38,981 nucleotides of DNA, taken from Planctomycetota bacterium. GTDB lineage: Bacteria > Planctomycetota > UBA1135 > UBA2386. The first letter of the stretch is position 1; every line of letters starts with the position of its first letter. This document shows positions 30,497 to 38,981 of the stretch, piece after piece. The translations under genes were made by a program, and so were the position numbers. The notes below the pieces were generated by a model. The model was not told the origin of the DNA, did not search any database, and saw nothing but the letters and a program-made list of their open reading frames with translations. Location: positions 1 through 38,981 of the forward strand of contig JAEUHS010000025.1 of NCBI GenBank assembly GCA_016794035.1, given 5' to 3'.

Positions 30497-31261
30497 TCAC
30501 CAGAAGCCGACCACGCTCGCGATCCGACCGTGCGCGTCGAGTCGCACCACGTTGGTGCCCTTGCCGCGCGGCCCGCCCTTCGCGTCGGTCGCGGTCCAGT
30601 CGACCAGCGCCGTGCCCTGGCAGTGCCGCGGCTCGCCGGCGCGCTGCATCGTCACCCCGGGCGCCACCTGCAGGCAGATCGTGATGTGCTGCAGCAGGTC
30701 GTCGTGCCCGGTCAGGCAGCACCACTTGTCGTGCATCGCGACGTCGTGCGCCGCGCAGTCGGCGAGCAGGCGCGCCCGCACCGCGGTGTCCGGTTCGCTC
30801 CACGCTCGGAACCAGGCGTCGACGACGTCGGCGAGCTTCCCGTTGCGTTCGTCGGCGACGACGTTGGCGAACAGCGCCAGCTGGAAGCGCCAGCCGGGGG
30901 CGTGGTGGTCGCGCTGCGCCGCGGTCGGCAGGTCGTGGCGCAACTGCAGCAGCGTGCCGTCGGCGTGGTCCGCCAATTCGATCGTCACCAGCGAGCCACC
31001 GACCCTCACGGCCTTCTGCGGGTCCTCGTAGCCGTAGGTGAACGCCACCAGCCGATCCGGTTCGAGCCGCGTCACCAAGCCGCGCGCGACGACCTTGTTG
31101 GGGTAGACGATCTTCACCTCGCCCTGCACGCGGCCGTCGATCGTCGAGCCCGCACCCCACCAGCGGGCGAAGCGGGCCGAGTCGGTGAAGTAGCGGAACA
31201 CCAGTGCGCGCGGCGCGTGGATCACCAGCGAACGGGACAGCGAGTGGGGCAGGTCGGTCAT
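30497..31261 (-). CDS. SRPBCC (AHSA1-type) domain fused to an NTF2/SnoaL-like domain
   Basis: A 254-residue protein from ATG 31261, whose start overlaps the stop of the arsR-type gene (ATGA). Residues 1-140 are an AHSA1-type SRPBCC domain (HAPRALVFRYFTDSARFARWWG, RLEPDRLVAFTYGYED, ELADHADGTLLQLRHD). The remaining part is NTF2/SnoaL-like (VDAWFRAWSEPD, RLLADCAAHDVAMHD, TNVVRLDAHGRIASVVGFW). ArsR-SRPBCC gene pairs are widespread; the SRPBCC protein binds a hydrophobic ligand. The extra C-terminal domain is less usual. Ligand and reaction are unknown. Confidence 0.85.
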   Translation of the reverse strand: MTDLPHSLSRSLVIHAPRALVFRYFTDSARFARWWGAGSTIDGRVQGEVKIVYPNKVVARGLVTRLEPDRLVAFTYGYEDPQKAVRVGGSLVTIELADHADGTLLQLRHDLPTAAQRDHHAPGWRFQLALFANVVADERNGKLADVVDAWFRAWSEPDTAVRARLLADCAAHDVAMHDKWCCLTGHDDLLQHITICLQVAPGVTMQRAGEPRHCQGTALVDWTATDAKGGPRGKGTNVVRLDAHGRIASVVGFW

Positions 31262-31608
31262 GGCGTGTTCCTCTTGCGGGCGGTGCGCCGCGGCGACGGG
31301 CCGCGGCGGGCGGCCTCGAGTTCGGCCGCGAGTTTCAGGCGGTAGAGCGCGTCGTCCCACGTGGTCTCCAACCAGCTGCGCAACGGGCCGAGTGCGGTGC
31401 GGCGGGCGCGGTAGCGGCGCTCGCGGCCGTGGGCCTGCACGTCGACGAGGCCGGCGTCGCGCAGTTGCCGCAGGTGCTGCGACACGGCGCCGAAGGTCAC
31501 GTCGCCGAGCGCGCGGTGGATCTCGCCGGCCGGCAGCGGCGCGTCCCAGCACAGGCGCAGGATCTCGCGCCGGCGGGGGCTGTGCAGGACGTGCAGCAGG
31601 TCGGTCAC
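31258..31608 (-). CDS. ArsR-family transcriptional regulator
   Basis: A 116-residue winged-helix protein from GTG 31608: LHSPRRREILRLCWD, PAGEIHRALGDVTFGAVSQHLRQLRDAGLV with recognition helix AVSQHLRQLR, and wing VQAHGRERRYRARR. It lacks the metal-binding Cys pairs of ArsR/SmtB sensors and matches the sub-group encoded beside SRPBCC genes. It probably represses its own operon through the AT-rich operator/promoter upstream, and may respond to a ligand handled by the SRPBCC partner. The promoter lies so close that the message would be leaderless. Confidence 0.9.
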   Translation of the reverse strand: MTDLLHVLHSPRRREILRLCWDAPLPAGEIHRALGDVTFGAVSQHLRQLRDAGLVDVQAHGRERRYRARRTALGPLRSWLETTWDDALYRLKLAAELEAARRGPSPRRTARKRNTP

Positions 31609-31618
31609 GGCAAGTTAT

Positions 31619-31646
31619 AGAATAAACTAAAATGATGGACTGTCAA
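31619..31646 (-). promoter_or_regulatory. Promoter of the arsR-SRPBCC operon
   Basis: On the minus strand the perfect -35 TTGACA (31646-31641) is followed after 16 bases by TATTCT (31624-31619); an alternative -10, TATAAC, lies at 31619-31614. The spacer and flanks are strikingly AT-rich for this genome. The predicted start is within 0-5 bases of GTG 31608. The AT-rich core probably also contains the ArsR operator. Confidence 0.6.
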
Positions 31647-31773
31647 GCCGGTGGCAGCTCCACTCAAGTCATCAGCCATGGATTGGCCGCAGGAAGCCCA
31701 CGGCCGCGCGGGAAATCCCCGAGGTTTGCGCGGCCCTCGATCCACTGTCTGCATGGCGTGGCACAATGCGGCG

Positions 31774-32388
31774 ATGACGTCCGCCGACCAGGCCTTCCAC
31801 CACCGCTGGGAACAGATGGGGAGGTTCTTCATGGGCACGTCGGACGTTCATCTGGCGACAACACGGCTGTGCCAGAAGCTGGAGGAGCTGGCGATCCCCT
31901 ATGCGATCTGCGGCGGCATGGCGGTCTACGCGCACGGGTATGAGCGCACGACCAGTGACGTCGACATCCTGTTGACGGCAGACGGCATGCGTCGGTTCAA
32001 GGAGGGGGCGCTGGGTCGCGGTTGGTTGGAGCACTTCGCGGGCAGTCGGGGCGTCAAGGACGCCGATCGTGGCGTGCCGATCGACATCCTGGTCACCGGC
32101 GGGATTCCTGGCGATGGCACGCCGCGCGGGGTCACGTTTCCGGACCCGGCGGAGGCAGCCGTCGAACTGGCCGGCAAGCGCTATCTGACCCTGGCGAAGT
32201 TGATCGAGCTGAAGCTCGCGAGCGGCTTGTCGGCACCCGACAGGCCGCAGGACTTCGCCGACGTCATCCACCTGATCCGCGCGAACGCGCTCGGTGAGCA
32301 CTTCGCGGACGCGCTGCATCCTTACGTGCAGCCGAAGTACCGCGAATTGTGGGGCTACGCGCAGCGGCCGACGCTGCTGCCGCCGTAG
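31774..32388 (+). CDS. Nucleotidyltransferase-family protein (AbiEii-like)
   Basis: A 204-residue protein taken from ATG 31774; the frame extends to an earlier ATG at 31651, but that upstream part is not protein-like. The motif CGGMAVYAHGYERTTSDVDILL near residues 38-60 is the signature of small nucleotidyltransferases (GG...R.T.DxD), followed by VPIDILVTGG as a third acidic strand. Further on are LAKLIELKLASGL and RPQDFADVIHLI, typical of AbiEii/type IV-toxin-like and uncharacterised NTases. No antitoxin gene is adjacent. Sequence here and upstream looks somewhat less GC-rich than the neighbours, which hints at acquisition. Confidence 0.8.
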   Translation: MTSADQAFHHRWEQMGRFFMGTSDVHLATTRLCQKLEELAIPYAICGGMAVYAHGYERTTSDVDILLTADGMRRFKEGALGRGWLEHFAGSRGVKDADRGVPIDILVTGGIPGDGTPRGVTFPDPAEAAVELAGKRYLTLAKLIELKLASGLSAPDRPQDFADVIHLIRANALGEHFADALHPYVQPKYRELWGYAQRPTLLPP

Positions 32389-32407
32389 TTCGGCTCACCC
32401 CGACACC

Positions 32408-34465
32408 TCAGGGCAGCATCGGCTGCAGGCGCGCGGCCAGCTCGGCGTCGCCCTTCGCGGCGAGGTCGCGGGCGATGCGGCCGGCGATCGCGCGCGGCTT
32501 GCGCAGCAGACCATCGGTCTCGTCGAGACTGGCGGGTCGCAGCTCGGCCGCGCGCAGCAGGTCGGCGACCGCGCCGGCGGCGTCGCCGGCGGCGAAACGC
32601 AGGTGCGCGCGGCCGGCCAGCGCCAGCACGGCGAAGTGGTGCGCCGAGTCCACCAACTGCTCGTCGTCGCCGGTGCAGCGCGCGAAGCGATCGACCGCCT
32701 CGCCGTAGGCCGACAGCGCGACGTCGGTGCGCTGGTCGCGCGTGTGCTGTTCGCCGGCGAGCAGCGCCGCGTAGCCGGCGAACCACTCGGCGGTCGGCTT
32801 GTCGGCCGCGGCCGCGACGAAGCGCGCGTAGTGGGCGCGCATCGCCTCCGGACCGAGGTCGGCCAGCAGCCGGGTGCGCCAGCGTTCGTGCGCGGCGGCC
32901 GAGCCCGGCAGCGCGGCGACCAGCTGTCCGAGCCGCACGCGCGCGTCGCGCCGCAGGCCGGCGAACTCCAGCAGGCCGATGCCGGCCAGCGCCGGCTGCT
33001 CGGTGGGCCGACCGCGCTGCAGCAGCAGATCGAGCGCGCCGTCGACGCGGTCGATCTCCGCACGCAGGATGCGCCGCCGGGCGCTGTCGGCATCGGCGTA
33101 GACGCCGTTCACGGTGCTGAGCATCATCAACTCCAGCAGCCGGCTCGCGAGCCACGGATCCGGTTGCCGCGCGCCCGGCGCCGGCGCCTGCGCCAGGGTC
33201 GTCGACCGCGCCGCGGTCTCGGCGTCGTTGGTCATGTAGGCGACGTGGGCGAGCAGCGCGTGCGCCTCGTTCTGCAGGGTCGTGTTCTGCACGCGGGTGG
33301 CGTTGCGCCGGCTGTCCTCGAACCAGAAGTCGATGCCGCGGCCACCCTCCTGCACCAGCACGTCGGCGAACGCCGCCTGCGCGATCGCGAGGCCCAGGCG
33401 CGTCGGGTCGTCGTTGGGGGTCGTGCGCAGGAACGCCTCGCAGCGGTCGAGTTCGGCTTCGATCGAGCCGCGGTCGCCGCCGGCGAACGCGGGTGCGCGC
33501 CAGGGACCCGACCACGGCGCCGGCAGCGGCACCCGTTCCTTCGTCGGCGTCAGGTGGGCGGCCAGCCGCGCCGCGGCCGGATCGTCGCGACCCCATTCGG
33601 CGAGCCGCGCCACCAGCGCTGCCCGCACCTCGCCATCGTCGACCCGCGCCAGGGCATTCTCGACGTCGGCCTGCGTGTCCTTGGTCGCGAGCTTCGCCAG
33701 CGCCGCCGCGGCGACGGCGCAGGTGGAATCGTCGGCATCGCGCAGGGCCATGCGCAACAGTTCGAACGGCTCGTTGGTCGCCTTCGGCGCCATCGCCAGC
33801 AGCGACCGGCGCGTCGCGGCATCGGCGGCGAGGAAGCGCTGCTCCAGCGCGCGGCGCGACGCGGCGTCCCGGCGCGCGAACAGGGCGTCGAGGCTCAACG
33901 GCACCGCCGCCGCCTCCGCCTTCGGCGTGCCGCGGTGCCGCGCGATCGCGTCGATCGCCGTCTGCATGCTGGCGTCGAGGAAGCGGTCGAACAGGATCTT
34001 GCCGTCCGTGCTCACGCCGACGTGCCGCGGCGCGTTGCGGTTGCCGCCGAAGTAGCGCTCGAACAGCAGCGGCTCGATCTGGATGTGTTCGCTGCAGGTG
34101 CAGCCGGGAAAGCGCGGGCACTCGATGCGGCGGCCGAGCGCATCGTGGTCGCGTTCGGTGTGGCGGTCCGGCGAGGCGACGACGCAGACGTAGCCGCGCG
34201 TCGACTCGACGAACTTCGGGTCCTTGTAGGTGTCGCCGGCGAAGCGCTCGTTGAACACCTCGCCGTCCATGTTGACGGCGATCAGCAGCGGCAGCCCGGT
34301 CGCCTGCTGCACCGCCAGCGCATCGGCCAGCGAACGTTGCCACGCGACGCCGGTCGGACGAACGGGGTCCTGCGGCGCGGCCTGGGTCGACGGCAACAGG
34401 GACAGCAGGGCGGCGAGCGCGATCATGGGCGTGGCGATCCTACGCGGCCGTGGTAGAAGGGCCAT
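32408..34465 (-). CDS. Exported protein with thioredoxin-like and helical-repeat (HEAT/TPR) regions
   Basis: A 685-residue protein from ATG 34465; ATG 34426 (MIALAALLSLLPSTQA) would also give a signal peptide. Residues about 40-170 look thioredoxin-like (ATGLPLLIAVNMDGEVFNERF, YVCVVASPD, VSTDGKILFDRFLD), but the position where a CxxC would sit holds no Cys. A Cys-rich loop (CPRFPGCTC) follows. The next region has HEAT-like helices (AVAAAALAKLATKD, ALVARLAEWG). The C-terminal half is TPR-like (DVALSAYGEAVDRFARC, AGAVADLLRAAELRPASL). Such proteins are common in planctomycetes and their role is unclear; it is probably periplasmic scaffolding, not redox catalysis. Confidence 0.8.
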   Translation of the reverse strand: MALLPRPRRIATPMIALAALLSLLPSTQAAPQDPVRPTGVAWQRSLADALAVQQATGLPLLIAVNMDGEVFNERFAGDTYKDPKFVESTRGYVCVVASPDRHTERDHDALGRRIECPRFPGCTCSEHIQIEPLLFERYFGGNRNAPRHVGVSTDGKILFDRFLDASMQTAIDAIARHRGTPKAEAAAVPLSLDALFARRDAASRRALEQRFLAADAATRRSLLAMAPKATNEPFELLRMALRDADDSTCAVAAAALAKLATKDTQADVENALARVDDGEVRAALVARLAEWGRDDPAAARLAAHLTPTKERVPLPAPWSGPWRAPAFAGGDRGSIEAELDRCEAFLRTTPNDDPTRLGLAIAQAAFADVLVQEGGRGIDFWFEDSRRNATRVQNTTLQNEAHALLAHVAYMTNDAETAARSTTLAQAPAPGARQPDPWLASRLLELMMLSTVNGVYADADSARRRILRAEIDRVDGALDLLLQRGRPTEQPALAGIGLLEFAGLRRDARVRLGQLVAALPGSAAAHERWRTRLLADLGPEAMRAHYARFVAAAADKPTAEWFAGYAALLAGEQHTRDQRTDVALSAYGEAVDRFARCTGDDEQLVDSAHHFAVLALAGRAHLRFAAGDAAGAVADLLRAAELRPASLDETDGLLRKPRAIAGRIARDLAAKGDAELAARLQPMLP

Positions 34466-34489
34466 CGGCCGACTCGGTCAGGAGGTCTC

Positions 34490-35290
34490 ATGCGATCCGC
34501 AACCAGGCTGATGTGTCTGTTCCTTCCCGTGCTCGGCGCCGTTGCGTGTGCCGCCGACCGCGAGTCCGCGCGCGGTCGGCCGGCGGCGTCCCAGGGCTTC
34601 GCCGCCGACGAAGCGGCCCCCGCGCCAGCCGAGCCGCCGCAGCGGATGCCCTTCAACCTCGGCTCCGGCGGCTGGGACGACCGGACCGCCGCCACGTCCG
34701 GGGATGTTGCGACCAATGCCGCGCCAACCACACCCGAGCCGAACCCGGCCGACCGCATGCTGATCCAGACCGGTCAGGTGCGCGTCGAAGTGGCGCGCCC
34801 CGACGAAGTCATGACCAGCTTCCGCACCCAGGTCGCGGCCTGGGGCGGCCACCTGTCCAGCCAGTCCGACCAGACGCTGGTCGTGCGCGTGCCGGCACAG
34901 CGCTTCGACGAGGCGTTCGAGTGGGTCAAGAACAGCGGCCGCGTGCTGGCGGAATCGCGCCGGGCGCAGGACGTGACCGAGGAGTTCCTCGACCTCGGCA
35001 TCCGCATCGAGAACGCGCGCAAGTCGCGCGAACGCCTGCTCGAGATCCTGCAGCAGGCCGACAAGGTCGAGGACATCCTCAAGGTCGAGACCGAACTGCG
35101 CCGCCTGACCGAGGAGATCGAGCGCATGGAGGGCAGGAAGAAGTTCCTGGCCGACCAGGTCGCGCTCGCGACGTTGTCGGCGACGTTCGAGTCGGTCGCC
35201 ACGCCGCCGCCGGCCAAACGCCGGCGCCAGCCGAGCCGTTTCGACTGGATCAACCGCATCGGCGCCGAACGCGTGATGGAGGACTTCTGA
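34490..35290 (+). CDS. DUF4349 lipoprotein
   Basis: A 266-residue protein with an AGGAGGT ribosome site at 34480-34486 and a lipobox (VLGAVACAAD), so a lipoprotein. A Pro/Ala-rich linker precedes the DUF4349 domain: MLIQTGQVRVEVARPDE, WGGHLSSQ, VVRVPAQRFDEAFEWV, DVTEEFLDLGIRIENARK, a coiled-coil hairpin LLEILQQADKVEDILKVE and EEIERMEGRKKFLADQV, then LATLSATFE. The short C-terminal tail is basic. DUF4349 proteins are membrane-tethered with no defined activity. The 24-base gap to a divergent gene means both promoters must overlap coding or each other. The next lipoprotein gene starts 1 base after its stop. Confidence 0.9.
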   Translation: MRSATRLMCLFLPVLGAVACAADRESARGRPAASQGFAADEAAPAPAEPPQRMPFNLGSGGWDDRTAATSGDVATNAAPTTPEPNPADRMLIQTGQVRVEVARPDEVMTSFRTQVAAWGGHLSSQSDQTLVVRVPAQRFDEAFEWVKNSGRVLAESRRAQDVTEEFLDLGIRIENARKSRERLLEILQQADKVEDILKVETELRRLTEEIERMEGRKKFLADQVALATLSATFESVATPPPAKRRRQPSRFDWINRIGAERVMEDF

Positions 35291-35291
35291 C

Positions 35292-35750
35292 ATGCGCCCG
35301 TTCCCCTTCGTTCGTAGCGCCACGCTCGCCGTGCTCGCGCTGTTGACCTCGGCCTGCGCGACCTCGATGCGGCTGCCGAAGGACTTCCTGCTGCTCGAAC
35401 ACTGCGACGACCTGCGGGCCGTCACCGGCGACGACGCGCGCATCTGGGCTCGCGAGCTCGAGGACGAGAACGAGGCGCCGCTGGCGTTCTGGGCCGCGGC
35501 CGTCGAACACGACCTCGTCGAGCAGCGCGGCTACGAGCTGGTCGCCAAGGGCGAGATCGAGGGCAAGCGCAGCGCCGCCGGCGTCTGGCTCGAGTGCGCC
35601 GTCAACGTGCGCGGCGAGCGCATCGGCTACCTGCTCGGCCTGTGGGTGCGCGGCCACGAGGTGCGCGTGGTCGAGTTCACGGCGCGCGCCGAGGTCTTCG
35701 CCGCGCGGGTCGACGACGTGAAGAAGGCGCTGCCGACCGTGCGCTGGTAG
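35292..35750 (+). CDS. Small lipoprotein of unknown function
   Basis: A 152-residue protein starting one base after the DUF4349 stop, so in the same operon. The signal peptide ends in a clear lipobox (LALLTSACATS). The mature part is mixed alpha/beta (FLLLEHCDDLRAVTGDDAR, GYELVAKGEIEG, VWLECAVNVRGERIGYLLGLWV, AEVFAARVDDVKKALPTVRW) with no motif I recognise. Probably an envelope protein acting with its DUF4349 neighbour. Confidence 0.78.
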   Translation: MRPFPFVRSATLAVLALLTSACATSMRLPKDFLLLEHCDDLRAVTGDDARIWARELEDENEAPLAFWAAAVEHDLVEQRGYELVAKGEIEGKRSAAGVWLECAVNVRGERIGYLLGLWVRGHEVRVVEFTARAEVFAARVDDVKKALPTVRW

Positions 35751-35751
35751 C

Positions 35752-35777
35752 GGCGGCGCCGCGGTGCCCGCGCCGCC
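35752..35777. terminator. Hairpin between convergent genes, probable bidirectional terminator
   Basis: GGCGGCGC at 35752-35759 pairs perfectly with GCGCCGCC at 35770-35777 around a 10-base loop. It sits between the stop of the lipoprotein gene and the stop of glyA on the other strand. There is no T-tract. Confidence 0.45.
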
Positions 35778-35783
35778 CGCGCC

Positions 35784-37022
35784 CTACGGCAGCGGAAAGC
35801 GCTCGCACAGCCCCTGCACGACCGGGCGGAACCGTTCCGGATCGCTGCCGCGCACCAGGCCGACGATGATCTCCGCGACCTTGGCGATCTCGTCCTTGCC
35901 GAAACCGCGCGTGGTCACCGCCGCGGTGCCGAGCCGCAGGCCCGACGTGACCATCGGCGGCCGCGGGTCGCCGGGGATCGCGTTCTTGTTGACCGACAGC
36001 CCGGCCGCCAGCGCGCGTTCCTCGACCGCGGCGCCGGTGACGTCGACGCGGCGCAGGTCGACCAGCACGATGTGGTTGTCGGTGCCGCCGGTGACGATGT
36101 CGAGGCCCTGGCCGGCGAGGCACTCGGCGAGCCACGCGGCGTTGTCCTTGACGCGCTCCTGGTAGGCGCGGAACTCCGGCCGCAACGCTTCGCCGAACGC
36201 GACCGCCTTGCCGGCGATCTGCTGCACCAGCGGGCCACCCTGCGCGCCGGGGAACACCGACGAGTTGATCAGCTTCGCGCAGTCCTTCCGGGCCAGGATC
36301 ATGCCGCCGCGCGGGCCGCGCAGGGTCTTGTGGGTCGTCATCGTCACGACGTCGGCGATGCCGATCGGGCTCGGCACCACGCCGGCCGCCATCAGACCGG
36401 CCGGGTGGGCGATGTCGGCCATCAGGAAGGCGCCCACCTCGCGCGCGATCTCGGCGAAGGCGCGGTAGTCGATGTTGCGCGCGTAGCTGCTGCCGCCGGC
36501 GATCAGGACCTTGGGCTGGTGCTCGCGGGCGACGCGCCGCACCTCGTCGAGATCGATGCGCCCGCTGCCGTCGACGCCGTACTGCCGCGCGTCGAACAGC
36601 ATGCCGGTGTGGCTCTTGCTGTGGCCGTGGCTCAGATGGCCGCCGGCCTTCAGCGCCATGCCGACGATGCGCCCCCCCGAACCGGCGAGCGCCACCAGCG
36701 CGGCGAGGTTGGCGGTCGTGCCCGAGTGCGGCTGCACGTTGGCCTCCTCGGCGCCGGCGAACAGCTGCATCGCCCGCTGCCGCGCCAGTTCTTCGAGGCC
36801 GTCCGCCACCTCGCAGCCGCCGTAGTAACGCCGATTCGGGTAGCCCTCCGCGTACTTGTCGGTGATGCGGCTGCTGCAGGCCGCGCGCACCGCGGACGAG
36901 CAGTGGTTCTCGGACGCGATCAGGGTCAGGGTGGTGCTCTGCCGCTTGTCCTCCCGGTGCAGCCAGGCGGCGACTTCGGCGTCCTGCTGGCGCAGGAGAC
37001 TGGAATGCGGGTCGTTGCTCAC
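35784..37022 (-). CDS. glyA: Serine hydroxymethyltransferase
   Basis: A 412-residue PLP enzyme, full length, from GTG 37022. It has TLTLIASENHCS, EGYPNRRYYGG, NVQPHSGTTANLAAL, the PLP-binding Lys at 232 in TMTTHKTLRGPRGG, and NKNAIPGDPRPP near the C-terminus. It interconverts serine plus tetrahydrofolate with glycine plus methylene-tetrahydrofolate in the cytoplasm. The -10-like TAAGTT at 37034-37029 on the minus strand would place transcription start at or next to the GTG, giving a leaderless message. Some residues near the start (for example CSSAVRAACSS) are usual substitutions. It is divergent from speA. Confidence 0.96.
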   Translation of the reverse strand: MSNDPHSSLLRQQDAEVAAWLHREDKRQSTTLTLIASENHCSSAVRAACSSRITDKYAEGYPNRRYYGGCEVADGLEELARQRAMQLFAGAEEANVQPHSGTTANLAALVALAGSGGRIVGMALKAGGHLSHGHSKSHTGMLFDARQYGVDGSGRIDLDEVRRVAREHQPKVLIAGGSSYARNIDYRAFAEIAREVGAFLMADIAHPAGLMAAGVVPSPIGIADVVTMTTHKTLRGPRGGMILARKDCAKLINSSVFPGAQGGPLVQQIAGKAVAFGEALRPEFRAYQERVKDNAAWLAECLAGQGLDIVTGGTDNHIVLVDLRRVDVTGAAVEERALAAGLSVNKNAIPGDPRPPMVTSGLRLGTAAVTTRGFGKDEIAKVAEIIVGLVRGSDPERFRPVVQGLCERFPLP

Positions 37023-37028
37023 GCGAGC

Positions 37029-37034
37029 AACTTA
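37029..37034 (-). promoter_or_regulatory. Possible -10 element of glyA
   Basis: TAAGTT on the minus strand lies 6 bases before GTG 37022, so the transcript would begin at or next to the start codon. No good -35 is visible. The rest of the 199-base region between glyA and speA holds no ORF with coding character. Confidence 0.3.
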
Positions 37035-37221
37035 CGCGCGCGGTTGCCTTCCGGCCAGTGCGGCGCGCGGCGGCGCCAGGCGCGTCGCGCGAAGAAATCC
37101 GACGCGCGACCTGCGCGATCGCCCCGAGTCGTGTGTAATCCGCCGACCCGCTCGGTCCGAACTCCGTGCGCAGCGCGTCGCTGTGTCGGAGTGTCGCCCG
37201 CGGCCCCCGGAGCCTCCCGAA

Positions 37222-38981
<1,760 letters not shown>

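Noticed and set aside
31651..31773. Upstream start (ATG 31651) for the nucleotidyltransferase gene
   Set aside because: The added 41 residues are not protein-like and would overlap the arsR promoter; homology-like sequence begins after ATG 31774.

Overview
The window is very GC-rich with strong third-position GC bias, densely coded on both strands, and has no gene-free stretch longer than about 210 bases. No tRNA, rRNA, CRISPR array or insertion sequence was seen. A Planctomycetota bacterium is the best guess. The basis is a secreted subtilase with a C-terminal domain I associate with that phylum, several thioredoxin-like and VIT/vWA exported proteins, and very high GC. This assignment is inference from protein style, not from a marker gene.

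Layout: 1-4810 is the end of an exopolysaccharide cluster (export protein, GT4, a GT2-GT4 fusion, a small membrane protein). 4850-7081 is a fused salicylyl-CoA-5-hydroxylase-type flavoprotein. 7099-9122 holds two overlapping zinc-ribbon membrane-protein genes, the second a CPBP-type protease. On the minus strand, 13260-9133 runs: thioredoxin-like protein with an in-frame UGA, hflK, hflC, chrA. 13387-19963 (plus) has a SUMF1-like lipoprotein, a subtilase, an 837-residue protein of tandem repeats, and a small HMA-domain lipoprotein interrupted by UGA. 20009-21015 (minus) is a winged-helix regulator with a membrane partner. 21223-27680 (plus) is a VIT/vWA protein, a vWA protein with a C-terminal CxxCH haem motif, and a two-component system. 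27687-31608 (minus) holds an M28 peptidase, a Clp-N/peptidase-E fusion, and an ArsR/SRPBCC pair. The rest is a nucleotidyltransferase, a thioredoxin-like/helical-repeat protein, a DUF4349 lipoprotein with a small lipoprotein, glyA, and a truncated speA running off the right edge.

The main finding is that two unrelated exported proteins are each interrupted by one in-frame TGA exactly where a redox or metal-binding cysteine is expected. In the HMA protein the TGA replaces the first Cys of CxxC, giving U-G-G-C, and a good bacterial-type SECIS hairpin follows with its apical loop 18 bases downstream. In the thioredoxin-like protein the TGA is codon 122, with full coding character on both sides. 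Many other genes here end normally at TGA in ATGA overlaps and Trp is encoded by TGG, so general UGA reassignment is unlikely. Selenocysteine insertion is the simplest reading, and the two genes are candidate selenoproteins. Sec machinery (selA, selB, selC, selD) is not in this window.

Other uncommon architectures are the Clp-N/peptidase-E fusion, the vWA/cytochrome-P460-like fusion, the eightfold repeat protein, the SRPBCC/NTF2-like fusion, and several promoters placed so close to start codons that the transcripts would be leaderless or nearly so.
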